Shown here piece by piece: positions 25,892-32,889 of a DNA stretch of 64,000 nt (its first letter is position 1; every line of letters begins with the position of its first letter). The position numbers and the translations under genes are program-made. The stretch is from NCBI GenBank assembly GCA_017484205.1, contig JAFUTO010000013.1, positions 1-64,000 on the forward strand. The letters run 5' to 3'. A model generated the notes under the pieces. That model saw nothing but the letters and a program-made list of their open reading frames with translations, was not told where the DNA came from and ran no database searches. This DNA comes from Bacilli bacterium. GTDB lineage: Bacteria > Bacillota_I > Bacilli_A > RF39 > UBA660.

Positions 25892-28294
25892 ATGGCGTTA
25901 AACGCTACAACAACGGGTGATCCATACGTTGCTAATGTTCAAGAATGGGTCAATGACACATATAGTGGGAGGACAGGATATACAGAAATAACTGTAAACG
26001 GTCAAGTCGGTTGGACAACAATTTATGCATTATTGCATGCACTACAAATTGAATTAGGCATAACTAATACTGCAAATAATTTTGGACCATCTACTATTTC
26101 ATTATTTAATTCTAGATTTCCAAATGGTGTGCAACAACAAACTGATGGTGATACTAGTTCAGATAACATTTATGGTATTATACAAGGAGCTTTGATTTGT
26201 AAGGGATATGATATAGGTGCTAATACACCGACATGTCATTTTTATAATGGTACAGGAACTGCTATAAGAAATTTAAAATCTGATGCGGGTTTAACTGATA
26301 CTACATCAACAGTCACATTAAATATAATGAAAGCATTAATGTCTATGGATTATTTTTATTCATATGACACATCGGAAAGAACTCAAAATATTATCGCAAT
26401 GCAGAGATATTTAAATAGAAACTATGAAAACTATATAGGAATTAGACCTTGTGATGGAGTATATGGAAGAGGTACAAATGCTGCTCTTTTATATGCAATA
26501 CAAGCAGAAGAAGGGATGCCAACATCAGTCGCAAATGGAAACTGTGGGCCATCTACTAAAAGATGTTTACCATTAATACCATATTCTGGAGGCTACACAA
26601 AAAATGGTCAAACTTATGGTGTTAATTATTATGGACAAGTATATAATAGTGGCAGTATAGATAAGTTTAAAATATTATTAAATATGGCGTTATATTTTAA
26701 TGGATATGGCGACGGTACAATATCTTCTATTATTGATACAAATATTGTAAGTTTATTCCAGAGTGATTATTCTATCTCAAATACTGGAAATGTAGATTAT
26801 ACAACTTGGTTGTCATTATTAGTTAGTTGTGGAGATATTGAACGTTCTGCACTTGCTTGTGATTGTGCTACAATATTAACTCAAGCTAAGGCAGCGACTT
26901 TATTTAATAATGGTTATAGATATGTTGGAAGATATTTATCTGGTACTGCAGCCGGTGGTGTAAGTAAAGCATTATCAAGAGAGGAATTACAAATAGCATT
27001 TAATAATGGTCTTAATGTATTCCCTATTTATCAAAGTAGCGGAACAGATATAAATTATTTTACATACGAACAAGGTAAGTATGATGCAAAAGAAGCAATG
27101 AAATATGCTGATAAGTTAGGAATACCAAGTGATACTATAATATTCTTTGCTGTAGATTGTGATCCATTAGATTATCAAATTACACAAAATATCATTCCAT
27201 ATTTTAATGGAATTAATAGTGTGATTGCAGGTTATGGTGTAGGTATATATGGTACAAGAAATGCTTGTTCTAGAATAAGTAATTTAGGGTATGCAAGTAA
27301 CAGCTTTGTAAGCGATATGTCAACAGGATTTAGTGGCAATTTAGGTTTCAATATTCCTAGCAATTGGATTTATGACCAATTTACTACAATAACTGTTGGT
27401 AGTGGCGATGGACAAATAGAAATTGATAAAGATGGATATTCATCAAATAATGCTAATAGTCATAACTCTTTTAATTCTATTACTACAGCTCCTTTAATTG
27501 CAAAAACGGCAGATTCGATACAAAAAATCTACGATTTAGCTATGAATTATACCGGTAATAATGTATCAAAAAGCACATTGCTAACTTTACAATATTTACG
27601 TTCTTATAAAGGACGATATTCAAATTCATTTTGGGGTATAACTGCTGGTGAAATTAGTGATAATTTTTGCAATTATGTGAATACTAATTATCCAACTTTA
27701 CCATTAACATTTTTTGAACCGGTTAAAGAAAAAGATGGTATCTTTGTTGAATACGAATTGGATCATATGTGTGCTACATTAAATGCTTTACTTTATGAAG
27801 TTGGTGAGGGAGAAATACCTGGGTTAGATTTTATAACTGATAATTTTGCAAGTTGGGTTGGTGATTGTGCCTCTTTCTCTGGCGATATTTATACTGCTAG
27901 TGATAATGGTGAAACTAATTTACAAGATTGGGCTAATGATAATATTTGCCAATTAAATGATACATCATTTGATTTTAGTGATTATGCTGCTGATATTGAT
28001 GCAGAAAATATTTATTTTAAAATAAATAGCGGCATTAGTTTACCAATTGCATTTCTTACTTATTTTGCAACTATTTTAAATCAAGATGCTGATGTATATA
28101 CAAGAACGAGTACATGGGTAAATAATCACTCTACAGGTTTCTTGGAGGATAGAATTGCTTTGTTAAATTCAACTGATTTTACAATTTATGCTGCCGTTCT
28201 ACAAAGAAGGCTTCCATATAATTCAACTTATTTTGCAATAGCTCTAAATGCATTTCAAACATATCTTTATACAGAATATGGTAATGGTAGGTAA
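25892..28294 (+). CDS. Signal-less peptidoglycan hydrolase-like protein, DUF1906 domain
   Basis: 800 aa. Residues 1-310 contain about four degenerate peptidoglycan-binding-like repeats (NFGPSTISLF, DGVYGRGTNAALLYA, NGNCGPSTKR). Residues about 325-520 match the DUF1906 glycoside-hydrolase-like TIM barrel: YVGRYLSG, IFPIYQSS-like core, FFAVDCDP with acidic residues, YGVGIYGTRNACS and IYDQF. The last 280 residues are a helical domain I do not recognise. There is no signal peptide or LPxTG. With a holin two genes downstream, export through a holin pore is likely. It may remodel the cell wall for transfer or act on rivals. Confidence 0.7.
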   Translation: MALNATTTGDPYVANVQEWVNDTYSGRTGYTEITVNGQVGWTTIYALLHALQIELGITNTANNFGPSTISLFNSRFPNGVQQQTDGDTSSDNIYGIIQGALICKGYDIGANTPTCHFYNGTGTAIRNLKSDAGLTDTTSTVTLNIMKALMSMDYFYSYDTSERTQNIIAMQRYLNRNYENYIGIRPCDGVYGRGTNAALLYAIQAEEGMPTSVANGNCGPSTKRCLPLIPYSGGYTKNGQTYGVNYYGQVYNSGSIDKFKILLNMALYFNGYGDGTISSIIDTNIVSLFQSDYSISNTGNVDYTTWLSLLVSCGDIERSALACDCATILTQAKAATLFNNGYRYVGRYLSGTAAGGVSKALSREELQIAFNNGLNVFPIYQSSGTDINYFTYEQGKYDAKEAMKYADKLGIPSDTIIFFAVDCDPLDYQITQNIIPYFNGINSVIAGYGVGIYGTRNACSRISNLGYASNSFVSDMSTGFSGNLGFNIPSNWIYDQFTTITVGSGDGQIEIDKDGYSSNNANSHNSFNSITTAPLIAKTADSIQKIYDLAMNYTGNNVSKSTLLTLQYLRSYKGRYSNSFWGITAGEISDNFCNYVNTNYPTLPLTFFEPVKEKDGIFVEYELDHMCATLNALLYEVGEGEIPGLDFITDNFASWVGDCASFSGDIYTASDNGETNLQDWANDNICQLNDTSFDFSDYAADIDAENIYFKINSGISLPIAFLTYFATILNQDADVYTRTSTWVNNHSTGFLEDRIALLNSTDFTIYAAVLQRRLPYNSTYFAIALNAFQTYLYTEYGNGR

Positions 28295-28353
28295 CAATAA
28301 GCAATAATTGTATTAAAAAAATTTATATGGTATAATGTCATTGGTGAGTTTAC

Positions 28354-28779
28354 ATGAAGAACTATATAAAGAAATGGTATACATATATTTTAAGTTATCC
28401 AATATTGCTTATCTTAATTTTATTTTTTACAAAATTTATTTTAAATATATTACATTACGAATTTAGATTAGCTATATATATATATATTAGTTCATTTATT
28501 AATTTTTTAATATTGTGCGGTATTATACAACTTGTTATAAAATCAAATGAAGATAGGATAAGTAAAATTATTTTATTAATTCTAATAATACCTTTATATA
28601 TATTGATATTTAGTCTTATTATATGGTTTACAGTAAATATTAAAAGTGAAAGAGTTATTGATGATAAAAGATATGTGTTGTGTACTACTTCTCGTTTCCC
28701 TGGATATATAGAGAGACAGTATGTTTATATTAATGAAATAATTAGAGGCAATGACATAATATTTGAAAAAATTGATTGA
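28354..28779 (+). CDS. Hypothetical membrane protein between lysin and holin
   Basis: 141 aa; family not recognised. Three membrane segments (about 13-33, 42-62, 74-96) are followed by a short C-terminal domain, probably outside. Its own extended -10 TGGTATAAT lies 17 nt before the ATG, with GGTGAG between, in the compact style of the host genes. It could be an immunity or secretion-helper protein; the sequence alone does not say. Confidence 0.5.
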   Translation: MKNYIKKWYTYILSYPILLILILFFTKFILNILHYEFRLAIYIYISSFINFLILCGIIQLVIKSNEDRISKIILLILIIPLYILIFSLIIWFTVNIKSERVIDDKRYVLCTTSRFPGYIERQYVYINEIIRGNDIIFEKID

Positions 28780-28823
28780 TATGATTATTGATTTTATATT
28801 TTATAATTTTTAAGGATTTTAGA

Positions 28824-29225
28824 ATGAAAAATATCATTGAAAAGATATTTGGATTAGCTGGAGCTATATTAATATTCTTGTTAGGTGAGTTTGATTTTTT
28901 ATTAAAAGCGATACTTGCTTTAATGTTTATAGATTATATAACTGGAGTTTGTAGTTCGTTTGTTAATAAAAAGATTAATAGTAGTATTGGTGGGCAAGGA
29001 ATTGTTAAGAAGGTTGGATACTTATGCGTAATTGCTGTATCAGTAATATTAGACCAAATGCTAGAATCTAACGGTGCTATTAGAACTTTAGTTATTACGA
29101 CGTTTATACTTAATGAGATGCTTTCTATTTTAGAAAATAGTAGTCAAATGGGTATAAAAATACCTAAAATAATATACAAATCACTCGAAAAAATAGATTC
29201 AAATAACCAAAAAGATTCATTATGA
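28824..29225 (+). CDS. Phage/toxin-secretion holin, TcdE/Cph1-like
   Basis: 133 aa. Three hydrophobic segments surround the family signature FIDYITGVCSSFVNKKINSS, and GGQGIVKKVGYL follows, as in the toxin-secretion/phage-lysis holin family that includes TcdE. The ATG at 28824 follows TAAGGA. Such holins can let out large signal-less proteins without full lysis. The gene's stop codon is inside a terminator stem (AAAGATTCA/TGAATCTTT, 29211-29231, plus T-run). Confidence 0.85.
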   Translation: MKNIIEKIFGLAGAILIFLLGEFDFLLKAILALMFIDYITGVCSSFVNKKINSSIGGQGIVKKVGYLCVIAVSVILDQMLESNGAIRTLVITTFILNEMLSILENSSQMGIKIPKIIYKSLEKIDSNNQKDSL

Positions 29226-29235
29226 ATCTTTTTTT
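29211..29235 (+). terminator. Terminator of lysin-holin operon
   Basis: A perfect 9-bp stem with a TTA loop followed by a T-run; it includes the holin stop codon. Confidence 0.85.
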
Positions 29236-29240
29236 AGTAC

Positions 29241-29274
29241 ATTTCGTGCAAGGAAAACGCCATTTCGTGCAAAT
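29241..29274 (+). repeat. 33-bp element, copy 2
   Basis: The most regular copy: two perfect TTTCGTGCAA direct repeats, 21 bp apart (two helical turns), around GGAAAACGCCA. It lies just after the lysin-holin terminator and upstream of sigma-like gene 1. Confidence 0.9.
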
Positions 29275-29410
29275 TATCTTTATTTTATTTTATTAATTTC
29301 TATAATAATTACCATTAACAATTATGTTTAGTGTGGTTGTGGTGTGTGGTGGTTAATTATTTTGTACAAATACAGAAAACATATTGAATTTTTAATATTT
29401 ATAATACTAC

Positions 29411-29453
29411 CTGTGTCTTATATTCTTTCGTAGAATTTATACACAGTTTTTTT
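29411..29453 (+). terminator. Leader terminator before sigma-like gene 1
   Basis: CTGTGTCTTATATTCT pairs with AGAATTTATACACAG and is followed by seven Ts. It lies between any upstream promoter and the gene at 29517, so it could attenuate its expression. Confidence 0.7.
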
Positions 29454-29479
29454 GTGTTATGAAAATAAAAAACAAATCT

Positions 29480-29511
29480 CCTCCTATCTTATTTAGCGGT
29501 AAGATAGGAGG
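29480..29511 (+). promoter_or_regulatory. SD-sequestering hairpin, sigma-like gene 1
   Basis: CCTCCTATCTTA (29480-29491) and TAAGATAGGAGG (29500-29511) form a perfect 12-bp stem with an 8-nt loop. The right arm is the whole AGGAGG ribosome site, 5 nt before the ATG, so translation should be off unless the stem opens. Confidence 0.85.
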
Positions 29512-29516
29512 AAAGT

Positions 29517-29993
29517 ATGAATAATCAACCCAAAAGGCGAAAGAGTAAAGACAATCCATATTCATTAATCGTAAATGACGAAAAAAAGGAATTTTATGTG
29601 TCTTTTAAAGATGCAATTAATATATGTCATATAATTAAAATTAATGAGAAACTTTATCAGCAATTTAATCAATTTGAATTGGATGATTTATCTATTATGA
29701 ATGAATATGATAATCATATAGAACATTCTGAATTATATGAATCGACATTAAATAAAAGGGTAATTGATAAACCTGCTTTAATAGATGAGGTAGTAGAGAA
29801 TAAAATAAATTATGAAAAATTAAATGAATGTATAGAATTATTACCGGAAATCCAAAAAAGGAGATTAAAAAAATACTTTTTTGAAAGCAAAACATTTGAG
29901 CAAATTGCAAATGAGGAAAACTGTACAAAAAGAGCAATAAAATTTAGTGTAGATATAGCTGTAAAAAAAATTTCAAAAAATTTTTATAATTAG
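29517..29993 (+). CDS. Sigma-70 region-4-like regulator 1
   Basis: 158 aa. A basic start (PKRRKSKDNPYSLIV) and a middle region (FELDDLSIMNEYDNHIEHSEL) lead to a C-terminal helix-turn-helix, LPEIQKRRLKKYFFESKTFEQIANEENCTKRAIK (about 112-147), of sigma region 4 type. No region 2 is seen. Such short sigma-like HTH proteins are common in Bacillota ICEs, where they control transfer or cargo genes. A related hairpin (about 30021-30055) follows the stop, as in the paralogue at 31069. Confidence 0.75.
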   Translation: MNNQPKRRKSKDNPYSLIVNDEKKEFYVSFKDAINICHIIKINEKLYQQFNQFELDDLSIMNEYDNHIEHSELYESTLNKRVIDKPALIDEVVENKINYEKLNECIELLPEIQKRRLKKYFFESKTFEQIANEENCTKRAIKFSVDIAVKKISKNFYN

Positions 29994-30112
29994 ACTACAC
30001 AAAACACTTTTTAGTTAGGAAACAAGTGAGAGAAATAATTTAATTTCTTTCATCTGTAGTATAAGTAATTGTGAATAATTGTTTAGGATAAGTAACGAGA
30101 AAGGAAGATAAT

Positions 30113-30478
30113 ATGGCATATTCAAAAAGGATACCACCTATAAAAATAGTGTTAACAATTAAGGAATATAATACATTGATAGGAGTTTTAACGGAAAATA
30201 GTAATAGTCAAAATGATGAAATAATAAAAAATATTGCATTATTGACTAAAGAAAAATTATTAAAATATAGCGTACCTCGAAATGTAAATGAAAATATTGA
30301 AATAGATATAAGGTTATATATAAATGAAGCAGTTGATATTATATCTCAATTTTTAACATTTACTAATTTAAGACTTAAAGAAATTGATTATTATCAAGTA
30401 TTGTTAAAGGTAAGAGAAAATATAGGTGATTTAACTAATGAAAATGTTTCGGACAATGATATCATTAGAAACGAATAA
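30113..30478 (+). CDS. Hypothetical protein, 121 aa
   Basis: Family not recognised. It is a small, mostly helical soluble protein; YSKRIPPIKIVLTIKEYNTLIG near the start could be a ribbon-helix-like DNA-binding segment, but this is weak. AAAGGAAG precedes the ATG. A strong terminator follows: AAAATCAGATTC/GAATCTGATTTT (30511-30540). Confidence 0.45.
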   Translation: MAYSKRIPPIKIVLTIKEYNTLIGVLTENSNSQNDEIIKNIALLTKEKLLKYSVPRNVNENIEIDIRLYINEAVDIISQFLTFTNLRLKEIDYYQVLLKVRENIGDLTNENVSDNDIIRNE

Positions 30479-30700
30479 ATAAATATTTATCACACACTTA
30501 TATACAGTAAAAAATCAGATTCATAATAGAATCTGATTTTTTGTAATCTAAATCGATAGTGTGGTTAAACGATAAGACGGGTTATTATTTATAAATATTA
30601 TATACTCAAAATAAATTTTTTAAAATTATATTTTATAGAAAAAATTAAAAATAAAATAAATATATACTCTATTTTTTTAAAATATAATAAAAATACTTGT

Positions 30701-30733
30701 TTTCATGCAAAGAAAACGCCATTTCGTGCAAAT
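30701..30733 (+). repeat. 33-bp element, copy 3
   Basis: Same orientation as copy 2, with three changes in the first half (CATGCAA and AAGAAA) and a perfect second half, including TTTCGTGCAA. Confidence 0.85.
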
Positions 30734-30956
30734 TTGCTTTAAAAAATTTTGAAAGTAAATATAATAAAAATTCAACAGCAATTACCAATTTGCATTAAAT
30801 TATTTTTTATGTTGTTATAAGTTGTTGTTTTAATTCTGCTATTGCAATTCGTAATAAATAATTGCTGTCTAGTGGGGGTTTATGGGGGAAATTTGGCGAG
30901 TTAATTGTGAATTTGCAACTGAATATTATAATAAATTAGAACTCTTTTCTATTTTT

Positions 30957-30999
30957 AATGTGTCTTTAATCTATTATGGGTTAAGGCACATTTTTTTTT
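30957..30999 (+). terminator. Leader terminator before sigma-like gene 2
   Basis: AATGTGTCTTTAA pairs with TTAAGGCACATT and is followed by a T-run, 70 bp before the GTG start. It parallels 29411-29453. Confidence 0.7.
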
Positions 31000-31031
31000 A
31001 TACCCTAATTTTTAAAAATAAGGATCCACCA

Positions 31032-31059
31032 TCCTTTCAATTAAAACAAATTGAAAGGA
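31032..31059 (+). promoter_or_regulatory. SD-sequestering hairpin, sigma-like gene 2
   Basis: TCCTTTCAATT (31032-31042) and AATTGAAAGGA (31049-31059) form a perfect 11-bp stem with a 6-nt loop, covering most of the AAAGGAG ribosome site. The sequence differs from the hairpin at 29480 but the design is the same. Confidence 0.85.
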
Positions 31060-31068
31060 GTTATACAG

Positions 31069-31539
31069 GTGAATACAAGACCAAAAAGAAGAAAAAGTAA
31101 TGATAACCCTTATACTTTAATAGTTAGTAATAATATATATGCTGTTATTTTTAAAGATAGCCAATTAAAAGAACAAAAAATAGAAGTTACAAAGGAAATT
31201 TTTGATTTGTTCGATAGTTTTGAATTGGATGATATATCTCAAATGCATAAATTTGATAGACATATAGAACACTCTGAATTAACTGATGAGTCTATAAATC
31301 GTAGGGCATTTAATAAAAGTTTATCTATTGAAGAAGAAATTATCAAGAAAAACACCTTTGATGAACTAAAAAAAGCGATTGATGAATTGTCAGAAGTTCA
31401 AAAACGCAGAATACAAATGTATTTTTTTGATAATATGAAACTCGAAGAAATATCTAAAGTAGAGGGCGTAAGTGTAAAAAATATTTGGAAATCAATAAAT
31501 ATTGCACTTGCAAATTTACAAAAAAGTTTAAAAAAATAA
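31069..31539 (+). CDS. Sigma-70 region-4-like regulator 2
   Basis: 156 aa paralogue of the gene at 29517: it shares RPKRRKSNDNPYTLIV, FELDDISQMHKFDRHIEHSEL and a C-terminal HTH (LSEVQKRRIQMYFFDNMKLEEISKVEGVS). GTG start at 31069, 8 nt after AAAGGAG; the TTG at 31051 lies inside the hairpin. It ends 500 bp before the surface/transfer operon and could control it. Confidence 0.75.
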   Translation: MNTRPKRRKSNDNPYTLIVSNNIYAVIFKDSQLKEQKIEVTKEIFDLFDSFELDDISQMHKFDRHIEHSELTDESINRRAFNKSLSIEEEIIKKNTFDELKKAIDELSEVQKRRIQMYFFDNMKLEEISKVEGVSVKNIWKSINIALANLQKSLKK

Positions 31540-31572
31540 TTTTTTAGGGGTAAAAAAATGCTTTTAAATGGA

Positions 31573-31617
31573 GAAACAAGTGAGAGGGTATTTTACTCTT
31601 TCACCTGTTTCTTTTTT
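31573..31617 (+). terminator. Terminator after sigma-like gene 2
   Basis: GAAACAAGTGAGAG pairs with CTTTCACCTGTTTC and a T-run follows. A degenerate version without the T-run follows sigma-like gene 1 (about 30018-30057), confirming that the whole module was duplicated. Confidence 0.8.
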
Positions 31618-31651
31618 GTTACAGGTTTGCTCATTGACAACTGAATATACA

Positions 31652-31810
31652 TTTATCAAATACAAATAATGATACTCCTGTTTGGTCGAAAGTCGAGCGT
31701 TGAAGTATTAATCATTTAATATGAGCCGTCGCAACATACGAAAGCAGTTGCAGGAAATCCCTGCAAGAGCAAGATGCTCGTGGAACTAATTCAATTAGTC
31801 ATTTGATAAA
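31652..31810 (+). ncRNA. Structured RNA candidate
   Basis: TTTATCAAAT (31652-31661) and ATTTGATAAA (31801-31810) form a perfect 10-bp closing stem. Inside, three perfect hairpins stand in tandem: TTGCAGG/CCTGCAA (31748-31766), GAGCA/TGCTC (31767-31779) and ACTAAT/ATTAGT (31785-31799). The 5' half (31670-31745) is G/C-richer than its surroundings and has further pairing options. A TTGACA lies at 31635. No coding frame fits. Not matched to a known RNA family from memory. Confidence 0.6.
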
Positions 31811-31935
31811 ATCCTTTATAGAGGGTATTGAGAAAAATATCTATAATTTACAATAAAATTGGTATCTTTTTGTTGCCAAAAATGATAAAATGGAGGTGAT
31901 AAATCATATAAATTAATAAAAATGATAAAAAACAC

Positions 31936-31964
31936 TTGCAAAATTTTCAATTTAGAGTGATTAA
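31936..31964 (+). promoter_or_regulatory. Element-specific promoter-like motif, copy A
   Basis: TTGCAA, exactly 17 bp, then GATTAA, within a longer match (CTTGCAAAATTT and AGTGATTAAT) to 58808-58836. It is about 75 nt before the first gene of the surface/transfer operon. It may be a promoter read by an element-encoded sigma factor. Confidence 0.5.
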
Positions 31965-32039
31965 TATTATAGGAAATATATGTAATATTTAATCATTTAA
32001 ATGTTCATAGAACAATTTTAACTAGGAGGTTGATATATT

Positions 32040-32840
32040 ATGCAAGGAAAGAAAAAAATAGTTATTATAGGGACTATGTTAGTTATAGTTGTTATATTAG
32101 CAATTATTTATATGCCAAAGATGATTAATTTTAGTAATAATTCTAATCCTATTATAGAAGATAACAATGATATAAGTGAAAACAAAATTGATGATAGTAA
32201 CGATATCATTGAAGACGAAGAAGAAAAAAAAGAATTAGAAAAAGAATTAGAAAATAATGAAGAAAAAAAAGAAGAATTAAAAGAAACAGAATCAATAGTT
32301 GAAATTAAAGAAACACCAAAGCAAAATACTACGAGTGCAACTTCTAATAATACTCAAACTTCATCTACACAGAATTCTAATTCTTCAACTAATACAAATA
32401 CATCAACATCAAGTCAAACACAGCCTAGTACACCAACTCCAGTTGAACAACCAAAAACATGTAAAGAAAGTGTTTTCAAATCAAAAGAAGAAGCTGTATC
32501 TTTTGGTGAAGATAAAAGAAAATATGGTACAGGTTATAGTGTAATAGACTATATGGATGATTGTGGTAAAATGTATTATGCTTTAAAAATCACTTTTCGA
32601 GTGGTAACACCTGGATATACCAAAACATTAGATGAAAATCAAGCCATAGCATTTGATTGGGCAAAATATGATGAAGATACATTAAAAAATTATATTAACA
32701 ATAATTGTAGTATAGATGTATCAATGTCATATAAGGCAGCTGCAAGAGATAATAAAGTATTAGAATATTATCAAAGTGGATTTTTCACAGCCGAATCTCA
32801 GCCACAATGCTATAAAAATATAAAAGATTTATTACAATAG
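32040..32840 (+). CDS. Surface-anchored protein with low-complexity stalk
   Basis: 266 aa; family not recognised. An N-terminal membrane span (about 7-25) and an acidic Glu/Lys coiled-coil-like region (about 45-95) are followed by a Thr/Ser/Asn/Gln stalk (about 97-140). The C-terminal domain (about 145-266) has two Cys pairs (CKESVF, DDCGKM, NNCSID, QCYKN) that may form disulfides. AGGAGGT precedes the ATG. As the first gene of the operon it may be a cell-surface contact or mating-channel component. Confidence 0.5.
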   Translation: MQGKKKIVIIGTMLVIVVILAIIYMPKMINFSNNSNPIIEDNNDISENKIDDSNDIIEDEEEKKELEKELENNEEKKEELKETESIVEIKETPKQNTTSATSNNTQTSSTQNSNSSTNTNTSTSSQTQPSTPTPVEQPKTCKESVFKSKEEAVSFGEDKRKYGTGYSVIDYMDDCGKMYYALKITFRVVTPGYTKTLDENQAIAFDWAKYDEDTLKNYINNNCSIDVSMSYKAAARDNKVLEYYQSGFFTAESQPQCYKNIKDLLQ

Positions 32841-32889
32841 TGAACATACATGTTCACTTTTTTTATTCAAAAATGAATGGAGGAAAATA

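Larger units (their letters stand above)
30479..31068 (+). promoter_or_regulatory. Regulatory region before sigma-like gene 2
   Basis: 590 bp without a convincing gene. In order: terminator 30511-30542; copy 3 of the 33-bp element (30701-30733); a GC-richer patch with two runs of five Gs (30871-30888); a terminator AATGTGTCTTTAA/TTAAGGCACATT plus T-run (30957-30999); and the SD-sequestering hairpin 31032-31059. This order (element, terminator, hairpin, sigma-like gene) repeats that at 29241-29517. Confidence 0.65.

Noticed and set aside
25892..29225. Prophage lysis module
   Set aside because: No capsid, tail, terminase or lysogeny genes are near; the unit lies inside an ICE with a conjugation set.
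30882..31100. 72-codon ORF beginning at an ATG after a G-run
   Set aside because: It runs through a terminator and the SD-sequestering hairpin and ends in a Lys run overlapping the sigma-like gene; composition is unlike a protein here.
31620..31860. Group II intron remnant or CRISPR
   Set aside because: No reverse transcriptase, no intron boundary motifs and no repeat-spacer pattern; the hairpins fit a short RNA better.
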